64,000 bases of DNA from Oxalobacteraceae bacterium. Its GTDB lineage: Bacteria; Pseudomonadota; Gammaproteobacteria; Burkholderiales; Burkholderiaceae_D. Shown piece by piece: positions 30,703-40,998 of the stretch. The position numbers and the translations under genes are program-made. The notes below the pieces were generated by a model that saw nothing but the letters and a program-made list of their open reading frames with translations, was not told where the DNA came from and made no database searches. Positions within the stretch are counted from its first letter, which is position 1. Each line of letters starts with the position of its first letter. The DNA lies in contig JANXTY010000044.1 of assembly GCA_025352145.1 (NCBI GenBank), positions 1-64,000 on the forward strand. The letters are read 5' to 3'.

Positions 30703-31953
30703 TTATGGCACTTTATGAAGGGCACTATCAATCAACTCAATCCAATGTCTGACAGGGATGTCCGTGCCTGACTGCAAATGCGTCAGGCAACCAATATTGG
30801 CCGAAGCAATCACGTCCGGTTTTGTTGCTGCGAGATTGGCTATCTTGTTGTCCCTTAATCGATACGCTAAGGCGGGCTGCAAAACGGAATACGTTCCCGC
30901 TGAGCCGCAACATAAATGGCTATCCGCACACAGTTGTACATCGACCCCCGCCAGACGCAAAATTTTCTCGGTGTTGCCACGTATTTGTTGGCCATGCTGC
31001 AAAGTGCAAGGCGGATGATAAGCCACCCGCAGGCTTCTTTTTCCTGCCAATTTTTGTTGTAATTGGTTTTCGAAACCCGGCAGAATCTCGCTCAGGTCGC
31101 GTGTCAGCGCTGATACTTGCGCGGCCTTGCTGGCGTAGGTTTTATCGTGTGCCAGCAGATAACCGTACTCTTTCACCGTCGCGCCGCAACCCGATGCGGT
31201 CATGATGATGGCTTCGATATTTTTACCATCGGGGTTATCGAGATCGAGAATGGGCCACCAGGCATCGATATTGCGCCGCATGTCATCCAGCGCACTTTCA
31301 TGGTCATTGAGATGGTACCGGATCGCTCCGCAGCATCCCGCCTTGGGGGCAATCATCACTTGCACATCCAGCGCATCGAGTACGCGTGCGGTGGCGGCGT
31401 TGATGTTGGGTGACATTGCCGGTTGTACGCAGCCATCCAATAGCAGCATCTTGCGTCGATGCGGGGTCCGAGGCCACGTGCCGGCTTGTTCTCTGGCTGG
31501 TATTTTGCTTTTCAAAAATGGGGGGAGTAGCGGGCGTACCATTTGCCCTGCTCTCATGGCTGGCGTAAATAGCCATTTGCGCGTCATCAATTCTTTCAGG
31601 GTATTGCGCAACAATCGCTGCGCAAGAGAGCGCGGTACTTGTTCGTCAACGACCTTGCGACCGATATCGATGAGGCGGCCATATTGCACGCCGGAAGGGC
31701 AAGTCGTTTCGCAATTGCGGCAAGTCAGGCAGCGATCCAGATGGGTCTGCGTTTTGACCGTCGCAGTTTTTCCTTCGAGTACTTGCTTGATGAGGTAAAT
31801 GCGGCCTCGCGGACCGTCCAGTTCGTCGCCTGTCAATTGATAAGTCGGGCACGTCGCGGTGCAAAAGCCGCAATGGACGCAGCTGCGCAAAATGGCGTCG
31901 GCCTCTTGGCCTTCGCGTGTGTTCTTGATGAAATCGGCGAGATTGGTTTGCAT
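30703..31953 (-). CDS. glcF: GlcF, iron-sulfur subunit of glycolate oxidase
   Basis: This 416-residue electron-transfer subunit of glycolate dehydrogenase carries two ferredoxin-like motifs (CVHCGFCTATCP and CLTCRNCETTCP) and two CCG domains (AGCCGAIRYH and HLCCGSAGTY). It lies two bases after glcE. Glycolate oxidation to glyoxylate feeds electrons to the membrane quinone pool. On this strand it follows the apiose genes, whose predicted products include glycolate. Confidence 0.95.
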   Translation of the reverse strand: MQTNLADFIKNTREGQEADAILRSCVHCGFCTATCPTYQLTGDELDGPRGRIYLIKQVLEGKTATVKTQTHLDRCLTCRNCETTCPSGVQYGRLIDIGRKVVDEQVPRSLAQRLLRNTLKELMTRKWLFTPAMRAGQMVRPLLPPFLKSKIPAREQAGTWPRTPHRRKMLLLDGCVQPAMSPNINAATARVLDALDVQVMIAPKAGCCGAIRYHLNDHESALDDMRRNIDAWWPILDLDNPDGKNIEAIIMTASGCGATVKEYGYLLAHDKTYASKAAQVSALTRDLSEILPGFENQLQQKLAGKRSLRVAYHPPCTLQHGQQIRGNTEKILRLAGVDVQLCADSHLCCGSAGTYSVLQPALAYRLRDNKIANLAATKPDVIASANIGCLTHLQSGTDIPVRHWIELIDSALHKVP

Positions 31954-31955
31954 CG

Positions 31956-33038
31956 TCAGCTTTTGTTATGCGTTCTATACATGCGGCCTGCATTGAAAAT
32001 CCCGGCGGGATCAAATGCCACTTTCAGGCGTTGATGGATGGTGGCGAGCGTGGGTGGAAGCGGCTGGAATACATAGACGTTTTTATCGCCGCCTTTGAAT
32101 AAGGTCGCGTGCCCGCCATGCTCAATTGCAGCAGCGCGGACAGTGGCGTGATCGGCGTTGCTATACAGCCAGCGCTGGGCACCACCCCATTCAACCAACT
32201 GTTGGCCTGGCAAGAGGATGGGCTGGGTGGTGCTCGGTAGCGATAGACGCCACAGACCACTCTCATGATTGTTCGTAAAAAAATGATGGCCTTGTTCGCG
32301 CAGCTTGTGCCAGAACGATTCGGCCCCGGACAATTCTTCACCGCCTAACTGAATGCGGGCAATCTTCACTGCTGCAGCAGCGCCGGACAAACGGAGGGTC
32401 AAAATGTCGTCATGCCAGGCACTGGCTGAAATCGGCAATGCCTGGCCGCCCCATGTGTTCAGTCGTGTCAGCGCATCGGTTTGATTGAGTTGGAAGCGTA
32501 GCGAGGTTTCAAAGAATGGCTTAGGCAATACTTTGAGCGACACTTGCAGTATCAGACCGAGCGTGCCGAGTGAACCCGCCAACAGGCGTGAGACATCGTA
32601 ACCGGCGACGTTTTTCATGACGCTCCCGCCGAAATGCAGGATATCTCCCTTACCGTCGAGCAGGTTCGCGCCGAGTACGAAATCGCGCACTGCACCGACG
32701 CTTTGACGACGCGGGCCGGACAATCCGCTGGCGACCATTCCGCCTACGGTGGCGGCACCGAAGTGCGGCGGCTCGAAAGCGAGCATCTGGTTTTGCTCCG
32801 CCAATACTTGTTCCAGCTCGAACAATGGCGTGCCGCAACGTGCGGTGATCACGAGCTCGGATGGATCATAGTCAACGATGCCGCGATAGACGCGCGTATC
32901 GAATAATTCGCCGCATAATTCCTGTCCGTACCAGTCTTTGCTGCGGCCACCGTGCAAGCGCAGCGGTGTGCGGGTACGCGCGGCAGTGGCGATACGCTCC
33001 TGGAATTGTTGTAGTACTTGTTTCATAACTTGTTCCAT
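31956..33038 (-). CDS. glcE: GlcE, FAD-binding subunit of glycolate oxidase
   Basis: This 360-residue subunit has a PCMH-type FAD-binding domain (PLRLHGGRSKDWYG, FEPPHFGAATVGGMVASGLSGP, GSVMKNVAGYDVSRLLAGSLG). It is the shorter, GlcD-related flavin subunit. ATG 33038 is used; an in-frame ATG at 33026 is also possible. It sits between glcD (25 bp upstream) and glcF. Confidence 0.94.
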   Translation of the reverse strand: MEQVMKQVLQQFQERIATAARTRTPLRLHGGRSKDWYGQELCGELFDTRVYRGIVDYDPSELVITARCGTPLFELEQVLAEQNQMLAFEPPHFGAATVGGMVASGLSGPRRQSVGAVRDFVLGANLLDGKGDILHFGGSVMKNVAGYDVSRLLAGSLGTLGLILQVSLKVLPKPFFETSLRFQLNQTDALTRLNTWGGQALPISASAWHDDILTLRLSGAAAAVKIARIQLGGEELSGAESFWHKLREQGHHFFTNNHESGLWRLSLPSTTQPILLPGQQLVEWGGAQRWLYSNADHATVRAAAIEHGGHATLFKGGDKNVYVFQPLPPTLATIHQRLKVAFDPAGIFNAGRMYRTHNKS

Positions 33039-33063
33039 CGTGTACTTCTATTCTGTACCGCGC

Positions 33064-34599
33064 TTAGAAACGCGGTAAATCGGCGAACTTCAGCTGACCT
33101 TGATGTACATGCATTTTTCCGTATTCCGCACAGCGTTGCAAAGTGGGGATTGCCTTGTCTGGATTAAGCAGAGATGTATTGTCGAACGCTTTTTTGACCG
33201 CAAAAAATGCATCGCACTCTTGTCTGGAAAATTGCACGCACATGGAATTTATTTTTTCAATGCCGACGCCATGTTCGCCAGTAATCGTGCCGCCGACTGC
33301 CACGCAAAGTTCCAGTATGTCGGCGCCGAATAATTCGGCGCGCTCGAATTCGCCGGGTTGGTTGGCGTCGAACAGGATCAAGGGATGCAAGTTGCCGTCG
33401 CCGGCATGAAAGACATTGGCGCAGCGCAGGCTGTATTTTTTCTCCATCGCAGTAATGCCCAGCAATACCTGTCCCAGATGCTTGCGGGGAATGGTGCCGT
33501 CCATGCAGTAGTAGTCGGGCGAAATACGGCCCGCTGCCGGGAAGGCATTTTTCCGACCCGACCAAAATTTCATGCGTTCGGCATCCGATTGCGACACGGC
33601 AATGGCGCTCGCGCCCGATTGCTGGAGCACCGCGCTCATGCGCCCGATTTCTTCTTCGACTTCTTCGATGGTGCCATCGGATTCGCACAACAATATGGCT
33701 GCGGCGTCCAGATCGTAACCTGCCTTAACGAAAGGCTCAACCATGCGCGACGAGGTTTGATCCATCATCTCTAGCCCGGCGGGGATGATGCCGGCAGCAA
33801 TGATGTTGGCGACCGCATTACCACCTTTGACCACGTCGTCGAATGAGGCCATGATCACGCGCGCCGTTTGTGGCTTGGGGATTAGTTTGACAGTGACTTC
33901 AGTGACGATGCCGAGCATGCCTTCGGAACCGATAAACACGGCAAGCAGATCGAGCCCGGGTGCGTCGAGCGCCTCGCTGCCGAGTTCAACGATGTCGCCT
34001 TCCATCGTGATCATCCGCACCCGCAGTACGTTGTGGATGGTCAGTCCATATTTCAGGCAATGCACGCCGCCGGAATTCTCGGCAACGTTGCCGCCAATGG
34101 TGCAGGCGATCTGGGACGATGGATCGGGCGCGTAATAGAGTCCGTGGGGCGCTGCCGCTTCTGAAATGGCGAGGTTGCGCACCCCCGGCTGTACCACGGC
34201 GGTCCTGGCGTAGGCATCGACGCGAACGATGCGATTCAGGCGTGCGGTCGACAACACTACGCCATCGGCAAGCGGACGTGCACCGCCGGACAGGCCGGTA
34301 CCGGCGCCACGCGGCACGATCGGTATTTTCAATGCAAAACAGATTTGTAAAATGGCGACGACTTGATTCTCGGTTTCCGGCAGTGCGACGACCATCGGCA
34401 ATTGCCGATAGGCCGACAAGCCATCGCACTCGTAAGGGCGTGTGTCTTCCTCATTAAACAGCACGCTGCGTAATGGCAGTACGGCGCGCAACGCAGCAAC
34501 CACTTTGCGCTGCCGTGCATGTCTCTGTGCGTGCATCTGCGGCTGCGACTGCGACTGTATTTGTGTGGGTGCCTGAGCCGGGTCAAGAAGCGGTTTCAT
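33064..34599 (-). CDS. glcD: GlcD, catalytic FAD subunit of glycolate oxidase
   Basis: This 511-residue subunit oxidises glycolate to glyoxylate. The FAD-binding segment VPRGAGTGLSGGA lies near residue 100, followed by SQIACTIGGNVAENSGG, IGSEGMLGIVTEV and the C-terminal HAGDGNLHPL and GTITGEHGVGI motifs. The first 25 residues are Gln-rich and may be over-called; the ribosome binding site is weak. It follows glcG by 16 bases. Confidence 0.95.
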   Translation of the reverse strand: MKPLLDPAQAPTQIQSQSQPQMHAQRHARQRKVVAALRAVLPLRSVLFNEEDTRPYECDGLSAYRQLPMVVALPETENQVVAILQICFALKIPIVPRGAGTGLSGGARPLADGVVLSTARLNRIVRVDAYARTAVVQPGVRNLAISEAAAPHGLYYAPDPSSQIACTIGGNVAENSGGVHCLKYGLTIHNVLRVRMITMEGDIVELGSEALDAPGLDLLAVFIGSEGMLGIVTEVTVKLIPKPQTARVIMASFDDVVKGGNAVANIIAAGIIPAGLEMMDQTSSRMVEPFVKAGYDLDAAAILLCESDGTIEEVEEEIGRMSAVLQQSGASAIAVSQSDAERMKFWSGRKNAFPAAGRISPDYYCMDGTIPRKHLGQVLLGITAMEKKYSLRCANVFHAGDGNLHPLILFDANQPGEFERAELFGADILELCVAVGGTITGEHGVGIEKINSMCVQFSRQECDAFFAVKKAFDNTSLLNPDKAIPTLQRCAEYGKMHVHQGQLKFADLPRF

Positions 34600-34615
34600 T
34601 CGTATTTATTTTTTC

Positions 34616-35041
34616 TTAGGTGGGTATGTTGCCAGCGATTGCTGCAACACCTGCAAAGGCAACTTGCGCGTCTTCAACCGCTTGCACACCGGATACGCCT
34701 ACTGCACCGAGACATTGACCATTGAACATAATAGGCACATCGCCTTCCAGCATGCCATCGAGTTTGGGCGCACTAAGGAATGCAAAACGTCCTTTGTTGA
34801 TCATGTCTTCATAGCCCTTGGTTTCGCGTCGGCCAAGTGCAGCGCTATGTGCTTTTGCCTGGGCCACATAGGCAGAGATCGGTGTTGCACCTTCCAGGCG
34901 TTTGAGCCACAGCGGATTGCCGCCATCATCGACTATCGCGATGGAGACTTTCCAACCCTGTGTGTTGGCTTTGGCAGCTGTCGCGATTTTCATTAGGCCA
35001 TCCATTGTCAGTACTTGTTTCGCTTGCATCATCGTTTGCAT
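34616..35041 (-). CDS. glcG: GlcG/HbpS-like protein (DUF336)
   Basis: This 141-residue small protein of the GlcG/HbpS family is often encoded with glycolate oxidase and bound to haem or cobalamin in some relatives; its exact job is unknown. It shows KANTQGWKVSIAIVDDGGNPLWL and GAVGVSGVQAVEDAQVA. A good AGGAAG ribosome binding site precedes it. It leads the glcGDEF run. Confidence 0.85.
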   Translation of the reverse strand: MQTMMQAKQVLTMDGLMKIATAAKANTQGWKVSIAIVDDGGNPLWLKRLEGATPISAYVAQAKAHSAALGRRETKGYEDMINKGRFAFLSAPKLDGMLEGDVPIMFNGQCLGAVGVSGVQAVEDAQVAFAGVAAIAGNIPT

Positions 35042-35214
35042 ATTGCTTCCTTTTGGTTTAAAAAATGGCTTCGAAAAAATAACTTCCTTGTAATCTGATC
35101 GTATTGGAACATAGGATCAACCTTGTTAATTTTTTTCATGGCAGGACGGAGGCCATCCCTTGACAGTAAGGTGCGCGCTTTGCACATCAGTACTCGCACG
35201 ACTGTACCGAACCT

Positions 35215-35231
35215 GGTGCGCGAGGCGCACC
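35215..35231. repeat. GC-rich hairpin after apnL
   Basis: GGTGCGC (35215-35221), a GAG loop and GCGCACC (35225-35231) form a perfect stem just past the apnL stop, in the 220-bp gap before glcG. It has no T-run. It may stabilise mRNA ends or partly separate the apn and glc segments. Confidence 0.4.
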
Positions 35232-35261
35232 CTATGTGTTCGCTTTGCGTAAGTTATCGGA

Positions 35262-37250
35262 TCATTCCAATCGTGCTGTCCATATAAAATTAATGCAGGA
35301 ATACGGTAGCAACTCCAACCTATCAATGGCATGTCGATTGCTTGCGGGAAAGATAAATTTTTCTGATGCCGGAGATATTTGTCGATAGCCTTGTTCGTCG
35401 AGAACAAAGACCAGTGGCTGGGTGTTCGGAATATTGCCATCGAGTTGGCATGATTGTGACACTGCGCTCAGGTTGGCGATCCACATCGAGGTCTGCCCCA
35501 ATTGATCAATTCCGGCGAGGGCAAGTATTTTTCCTGGCTGCGAACTGCAACATTCCAGCAGGGTGGTCCCGGCAAGCTTCGCCAGTCCTGCGATCACGTG
35601 AAAAATTGGGGTGCACCGCAATTGTTTGTCCGGCATTGGTGCGTTTTGGCTAGACTCCAGCACGCCGCGTGGCCCCCCGAGTCCGCCCAAGATGAATACT
35701 TCTATCCCAGCACTCGCAATCTGCGCGGCATAACCTGCCAGCCATGCTGCGCCGAACAGGCCACCTTGCCGTGGGTCGCTGCTAGCCATAGGAATACGTT
35801 GCCCGTTAAGGTTGGGCATGGTGCGGCTGCCATACGGATTTTGGCGCATGCCCAGCGTGATCGGGCCTATCCAGTAGGGTTTATCGGCGCCTATTATGGC
35901 GCGGCAGGATCGTGTGATATGAGGTATGGCTTCCAGTGTTTGCATCACGCTCATATCGTCGGCTGCATGCACGATGGGATTGGTGGCGTGGGTAATCCAG
36001 TCCAGTTGTTCGCATGGCGGGCGCTTGCGATTGAGTTCTGTAAAGTAACTGAACATTCCACCGCCTAGTCGCTGATCCGGGAAGGCATGACGCGCCGCGC
36101 GATAAACCTGCTCCAGCGGTGGACAAGGCGGCCATGGGCTGCCCGGTGGAACCGATTGGCGATCAATTGCGGGGCATAGGGCGATGCCCTCCGGCTTGAA
36201 TGTGGATGTCTTCAGTTGTGCGGCAATTGCCGTTAATTCGATGCTGGGATCGTTCAGTCCAGGGAGTACGCATTCGAGGATGTATTCGCCACGATATTGG
36301 TTTGCGATAGCCGCAAAACCGGCAAGCGCCTCGACGCCGTGGCCATTGGTCGGGTCGAAGTGACACAGCATGACTTGCGGCGCGAGTGCATGCAGATGGG
36401 CGATATTGGTCAAGCTTGTTTCGACATCCTCAGGCGCGATGGAAAGACCAATTTTTGGCAGGTACTTTGTCGATGGCCGAACCGTGATAATGGTGTGATG
36501 CGTGGAAACCGGCTGCAGTGATATCGTGGAGCGAGCTGCAGTGTCTTGCATGTCCAGGCAGACCGATTGCGTGCCGGTTTCTCCTTGTGGGATCAGATAA
36601 GGCCAAGGACGTGCGAGTGGTCGCACATAAGTTTTGTACGACGCATCGGACCAGTTGCGCTGGTCTTCCATTTCAAACACATCGCCTTCCAACCGGCACG
36701 TCGCCTGCAAGCCTTCAATGACTTGATGAGATATCGCTTGGATGTCCTTGAAGGGTTGCCAGGGTGCGATCAATGCAGGGAAGACCGATACCTCATTGCT
36801 GCCATCGGTATGCCTGATCGTGACCGCTTTTCCTGCAACACCGCCAATCGGATGCAGTACGCAAAAGCCGTTACGGCAGGTCAGGAAATGGGTCGCGGTT
36901 TTGTAATGCGCATCAAATCGCAATGTACCGGTGGAGGCGCCGATAATGCTGACCGCGTAGTGCAGCAATTGCCCGTTCACATCACGACAACAAGCGGCAT
37001 ACGTCACGCTAAAGCCGGATGTCTGTTGCGTGATTTTTAGTTGACTGATTTCGGGCGCATACGTTCCCCAATCTTTATCGCGTACTACATAGTTGATGGC
37101 ACGCAGTACTTCGTGTCCGGCATAGCAGATATTGCGTAGCCCGCCATCGATAAAATCCAGTGTCAACAAGCCAGCGGATAATCGTTGCCCTGTGTTGGAG
37201 GCATGGTCCGTTCCATAGTAAAGCAGACATCGTTCTGGCGCGGATATCAT
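35262..37250 (-). CDS. apnL: probable D-apionolactonase
   Basis: This 662-residue protein is probably cytoplasmic. Its size, its position next to an apsD-like dehydrogenase gene and its place in a set with apnO, a RuBisCO-like gene and a DUF1537 kinase match ApnL, which opens D-apionolactone to D-apionate. I cannot name catalytic residues with confidence; conserved-looking segments include CRNGFCVLHPIGGVAG, an early stretch with WGTYAPE, and HVIAGLAKLAG near the end. It starts three bases after the apsD stop, so the two are co-transcribed. Confidence 0.75.
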   Translation of the reverse strand: MISAPERCLLYYGTDHASNTGQRLSAGLLTLDFIDGGLRNICYAGHEVLRAINYVVRDKDWGTYAPEISQLKITQQTSGFSVTYAACCRDVNGQLLHYAVSIIGASTGTLRFDAHYKTATHFLTCRNGFCVLHPIGGVAGKAVTIRHTDGSNEVSVFPALIAPWQPFKDIQAISHQVIEGLQATCRLEGDVFEMEDQRNWSDASYKTYVRPLARPWPYLIPQGETGTQSVCLDMQDTAARSTISLQPVSTHHTIITVRPSTKYLPKIGLSIAPEDVETSLTNIAHLHALAPQVMLCHFDPTNGHGVEALAGFAAIANQYRGEYILECVLPGLNDPSIELTAIAAQLKTSTFKPEGIALCPAIDRQSVPPGSPWPPCPPLEQVYRAARHAFPDQRLGGGMFSYFTELNRKRPPCEQLDWITHATNPIVHAADDMSVMQTLEAIPHITRSCRAIIGADKPYWIGPITLGMRQNPYGSRTMPNLNGQRIPMASSDPRQGGLFGAAWLAGYAAQIASAGIEVFILGGLGGPRGVLESSQNAPMPDKQLRCTPIFHVIAGLAKLAGTTLLECCSSQPGKILALAGIDQLGQTSMWIANLSAVSQSCQLDGNIPNTQPLVFVLDEQGYRQISPASEKFIFPASNRHAIDRLELLPYSCINFIWTARLE

Positions 37251-37253
37251 GAT

Positions 37254-38288
37254 TCAGGGTGCGATGGCGATCGTGGCTTGTTGCCGGCTGGCAGATTGAT
37301 AAGCGGCCTCTACTAATGCCAGCGTCTGTAAATTATCACGCCCTGAGGTGGCCGGTTCATGCCCTTGCCGCAGGCATTCAACCCAGTGTTGCTGGATGTT
37401 GAAAACGCTGCCTTGGATATTGTGCCAGGGATATTCAGCCCAGGGCAGTAGCGGCGGTTGGCAATCGATCGTGGTGGTGCCGGATTGGTTATGAATCTGT
37501 AGTCGATAACCGGGAAGTAGTCTTAATGTGCCCTCGGCGCCATCAATTTCAACCAGCGTTTGAGGAAACGGATCTTGTGCCAGCTGGGTCGCGTAGCTGC
37601 AATCGACCACGCTGGTGATGCCATTGCGATGGGTCGACAATATTGTCGCGACATCTTCACCGGCGATCTTGGGATTGACGCGCCGCGTGGTCGCACTGAG
37701 CTGCGCGACATCGCCGAACAGACACCGCGCGATGTCCAAAATATGGATGCCCAAGTCTTGAATAATGAAGCGCTCGTCAGTTGCCAGATACGGCTGGCCG
37801 CTATACACATCGTAGGCCGAGCGGAACGACACGCGCCCCCAAAATGCTTGCCCGATTACTCTCTCTTCCAATGCTGAGCGCAGGGCCAGAATGGGAGTCT
37901 GCCACCGGAAATTCTCATGCACCATTAGCGGAACACCAGCCCGCGCGCAGCAAGCGGCCATGGCATGGGCTTCTGCCAGCGATGCGGCAAACGGCTTTTG
38001 ACAAATGACGCCGACACCGGCTTGAGCGGCCATCTCCACCAATACCCGATGGCTGTTGACAGTGGTGGCGATATCAACGAAGTCAAGTCGCTCATACGCC
38101 AGCATGGTGGCGGCATCGCTATACAAATGGCTGATGCCAAATGCTTTACCACTGAGGTCTAGGCGCTCCGCATCGGCATCGCATAGTGCGACAATCTCGA
38201 CACCCTCCAGATCTCTCCAGGCATGCAGATGATTTTGAGCAAAAAAGCCACAGCCGATCAAGGCGCCTCTTAAGATTTTATCTGCCAT
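37254..38288 (-). CDS. apsD: probable D-apiose dehydrogenase (Gfo/Idh/MocA family)
   Basis: This 344-residue NAD(P)-dependent oxidoreductase is predicted to oxidise D-apiose to D-apionolactone. The Rossmann motif GALIGCGFFAQNHLHAW is at the N-terminus. The catalytic Lys lies in QKPFA (usually EKP in the family), and the family His/Asp in DLGIHILDIA. It starts two bases after the permease stop. The general family is secure; the substrate is inferred from the neighbouring pathway genes. Confidence 0.8.
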   Translation of the reverse strand: MADKILRGALIGCGFFAQNHLHAWRDLEGVEIVALCDADAERLDLSGKAFGISHLYSDAATMLAYERLDFVDIATTVNSHRVLVEMAAQAGVGVICQKPFAASLAEAHAMAACCARAGVPLMVHENFRWQTPILALRSALEERVIGQAFWGRVSFRSAYDVYSGQPYLATDERFIIQDLGIHILDIARCLFGDVAQLSATTRRVNPKIAGEDVATILSTHRNGITSVVDCSYATQLAQDPFPQTLVEIDGAEGTLRLLPGYRLQIHNQSGTTTIDCQPPLLPWAEYPWHNIQGSVFNIQQHWVECLRQGHEPATSGRDNLQTLALVEAAYQSASRQQATIAIAP

Positions 38289-38290
38289 CG

Positions 38291-39361
38291 TCAGCTTCCA
38301 ATGAGTGCTTGTTGGCGAAGTGCGAAGCGTTGCTGCATGCGGTGCTGCATTTGGTCAATCACGACGGCAGTGATGATGACCAAGCCCTTGATCACCGTTT
38401 GCCAAAATGCGCTCACGCCCATCATCACCATACCGTCCGATAAGATTCCAATGACAAAGGCGCCGATAATCGTACCAGCGATTTTGCCGCGCCCGCCCGA
38501 CATCGATGTGCCACCCAAGACTGCCGCAGCAATGGCATTAAGTTCAAACGTTTCACCCGTTAGCGGATGGGATGCTACCAATTGAGAGGCGATCACCAGC
38601 CCGACCAATGCCGCGCAAAAACCTGAAAACATATACACAAACATTTTGACGCGATTGACCTTGACGCCGGATAGCGTTGCGGCGCGTTCATTGCCGCCGA
38701 CCGCATAAATGTGACGCCCCAATGGTGTTTTCGCGGCCAGATAGGCGGCTCCGCAACCAACGATGATCAGCAACCAGATCAGCAAGGGAATGCCGAGAAA
38801 ACTGGCAGAACCCAATAGAGGGAAACCGGTGGTGCCATAGGCTTCATTGCCGACCAGGTTCGGGAAAGTAGCGCCATCCGACGACAACAGCGCGGCACCG
38901 CGCGCAATGTACAGCGTTCCCAGCGTAGCGATGAACGGCGCAACATTCAAGCGCGTAATCAGGAAGCCGTTCACCGCGCCGATGGCAATGCCGATCAATA
39001 ATGTAAGGCAGATGATGCCAGGCACATTCAGGAAAAGCGTGTACGTCCCGAGATTGATGCCATGCAAAATCAATCCACCCGCCACCATGCCGCTTAGACC
39101 TGCGATTGAGCCGACCGACAAATCAATCCCGCCGGAAATAATGACATATGTCATGCCAATGGCCAGCAATGCGTTCAGCGCTACGTGTTTAGAGAGGATA
39201 AGTATGTTGGCCAGATTCAAAAAATCCGGAATGGCCACGGAAAAGAAAATAAGAACGGCAAATAACGCAATGAGTGTGCGCAGTTTAAGAACGAGTAAGA
39301 CCGGCGCTCCTTGCATTTTTTTGGGATTCGGCATGGTTGCGCTGATGGAAGGGGTGTTCAT
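38291..39361 (-). CDS. sugar ABC transporter permease (RbsC type)
   Basis: This 356-residue inner-membrane permease has eight to ten hydrophobic segments and the family stretch GGIDLSVGSIAGLSGM, plus GGTSMSGGRGKIAGTIIGA near the C-terminus (coupling helix). It overlaps the ATPase gene by four bases. It belongs to a CUT2-type uptake system, predicted here to carry D-apiose. Confidence 0.92.
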   Translation of the reverse strand: MNTPSISATMPNPKKMQGAPVLLVLKLRTLIALFAVLIFFSVAIPDFLNLANILILSKHVALNALLAIGMTYVIISGGIDLSVGSIAGLSGMVAGGLILHGINLGTYTLFLNVPGIICLTLLIGIAIGAVNGFLITRLNVAPFIATLGTLYIARGAALLSSDGATFPNLVGNEAYGTTGFPLLGSASFLGIPLLIWLLIIVGCGAAYLAAKTPLGRHIYAVGGNERAATLSGVKVNRVKMFVYMFSGFCAALVGLVIASQLVASHPLTGETFELNAIAAAVLGGTSMSGGRGKIAGTIIGAFVIGILSDGMVMMGVSAFWQTVIKGLVIITAVVIDQMQHRMQQRFALRQQALIGS

Positions 39362-40998
39362 TGCCTGACAGTCTCCTGAAATGTTAATGCGGCGTGGCTG
39401 TGATCGCTGTGCGTATTCTGGGTATTTTGCATATTCTGATTAAGGTGGCCAACAGCCGACGCACTAACCAGCGCATTCTCGGTCGCTTCTTCACGATCAA
39501 ATTCTGCGGTAATGCGACCATTGGACATGACGATGATGCGGTCGGAGAGTGCCATCACTTCTTCCAGATCGGAGGTGACGAACAAAATGCCTAAACCCTG
39601 AAAGGCGAGATCGCGCATGACCTTGAACACATCAGCTTTTGCACCCACGTCAATGCCACGGCTCGGCTCGTCCATCAGTAGTACTTTGGGCTTGGTCATC
39701 AGCGCCCGGCCGATCACGACTTTTTGCTGATTGCCGCCGCTTAATGCGCTTACTTCGAGTTCTGGATTGGCCACCTTAATTGCCAATTCCCGGATAAAAG
39801 ACCGGATGGTCGTTTGTTCCTTGGTGGCATGGATATGAAATCCGGACGCTAGGTCATTCAGGCTCGATAGAGTTAGATTGCTGCTGATCGACAGGATGGA
39901 AACAAGTCCTTCCGCTTTGCGGTCTTCCGGGATCAGTGCCATGCCATGTTCGATGCGCTGGGCAACCGTTTTTCCTTCGAGCGCATGACCATTGAGCACG
40001 ATGCTGCCGTGTGCATGCTCGTGTAATCCAAAGAGGCATTCAAACAATTCCGTGCGGCCCGCCCCCATCAAGCCGTAAATCCCCACGATTTCACCAGCAC
40101 GCAAGGACAGCGAAACATGATCTACCAGATAGCCCTGCGTATCCCGGCTGAGACATACATCCTTGACATTGAGAATTTCTTCTCCCCATGTGTGGTTCAT
40201 CGCTCTGGAAAAATCCTTGGTTTCAGCACCGACCATTTGCTTGACGATCCACTTTACATCGACATTGTTCATGCTCTGGCTGCCAGTGATACGGCCGTCG
40301 CGTAGCACAGTAATATAGTCACCGATTCGGATCAGTTCTTCCAGCCTGTGTGAGATATAAACAATCGCCACACCTTGCAACTTTAATTCACTGATGACAC
40401 GAAACAGAATATCGACTTCGGTCGCGCTCAGCGCCGAGGTTGGCTCATCCATGATCAAGACGCGCGCATTTTTCGATAGGGCCTTGGCAATTTCGACGAT
40501 TTGCTGCTGGCCGATGCGCAGATCGCCAACCAGGGTTGCCGGATCGATAGGATGTTCTAGGCGCGCCATCAGTTCGGCGGCCCGGCGTTTGTGCTCTGCC
40601 ACATCAATCTTGAATCCGGCGCCGGTGATTTCATTGGCGATAAAAATGTTTTCGGCAATCGACAGATTGGGGAATAAATTCAATTCCTGAAACACCATCC
40701 CGATGCCGTGCGCAATAGCATCGTCTGTACTATTGAGATGGACTTCGGTGTCGCCAATCATCACGCGACCCGTAGTCGGCTGTTCTACACCGGCAATGAT
40801 TTTCATCAGGGTGGATTTGCCCGCACCATTTTCTCCGACCAGTACGTTGACTGCACCTTTACGCACTGCAAAGGCAACATTTTTCAACGCGATTGTGCCT
40901 GGATAGACTTTGGTGACATCCTCTACGCGCAGTACGATTTTGTGCTGATCGTCGTCATCCCCAGTTGTGTGGAATGCCAGCGCTTCCGTGGCGATCAT
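39358..40998 (-). CDS. sugar ABC transporter ATP-binding protein (RbsA type)
   Basis: This 546-residue protein has two fused ABC domains. The first has Walker A GENGAGKSTLMK and Walker B VLIMDEPTSAL. The second has a degenerate P-loop (GLMGAGRTELFE), signature LSGGNQQKVVIGRAL and Walker B VLLMDEPSRGIDVGA. This asymmetry is normal for CUT2 ATPases. It overlaps both neighbours by four bases, so the transporter genes form a tightly coupled operon. Confidence 0.94.
   Translation of the reverse strand: MIATEALAFHTTGDDDDQHKIVLRVEDVTKVYPGTIALKNVAFAVRKGAVNVLVGENGAGKSTLMKIIAGVEQPTTGRVMIGDTEVHLNSTDDAIAHGIGMVFQELNLFPNLSIAENIFIANEITGAGFKIDVAEHKRRAAELMARLEHPIDPATLVGDLRIGQQQIVEIAKALSKNARVLIMDEPTSALSATEVDILFRVISELKLQGVAIVYISHRLEELIRIGDYITVLRDGRITGSQSMNNVDVKWIVKQMVGAETKDFSRAMNHTWGEEILNVKDVCLSRDTQGYLVDHVSLSLRAGEIVGIYGLMGAGRTELFECLFGLHEHAHGSIVLNGHALEGKTVAQRIEHGMALIPEDRKAEGLVSILSISSNLTLSSLNDLASGFHIHATKEQTTIRSFIRELAIKVANPELEVSALSGGNQQKVVIGRALMTKPKVLLMDEPSRGIDVGAKADVFKVMRDLAFQGLGILFVTSDLEEVMALSDRIIVMSNGRITAEFDREEATENALVSASAVGHLNQNMQNTQNTHSDHSHAALTFQETVRQ

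Noticed and set aside
35126-35440. 104-codon minus-strand frame overlapping the apnL end
   Set aside because: Mostly a shadow of apnL in another frame, without its own ribosome binding site.
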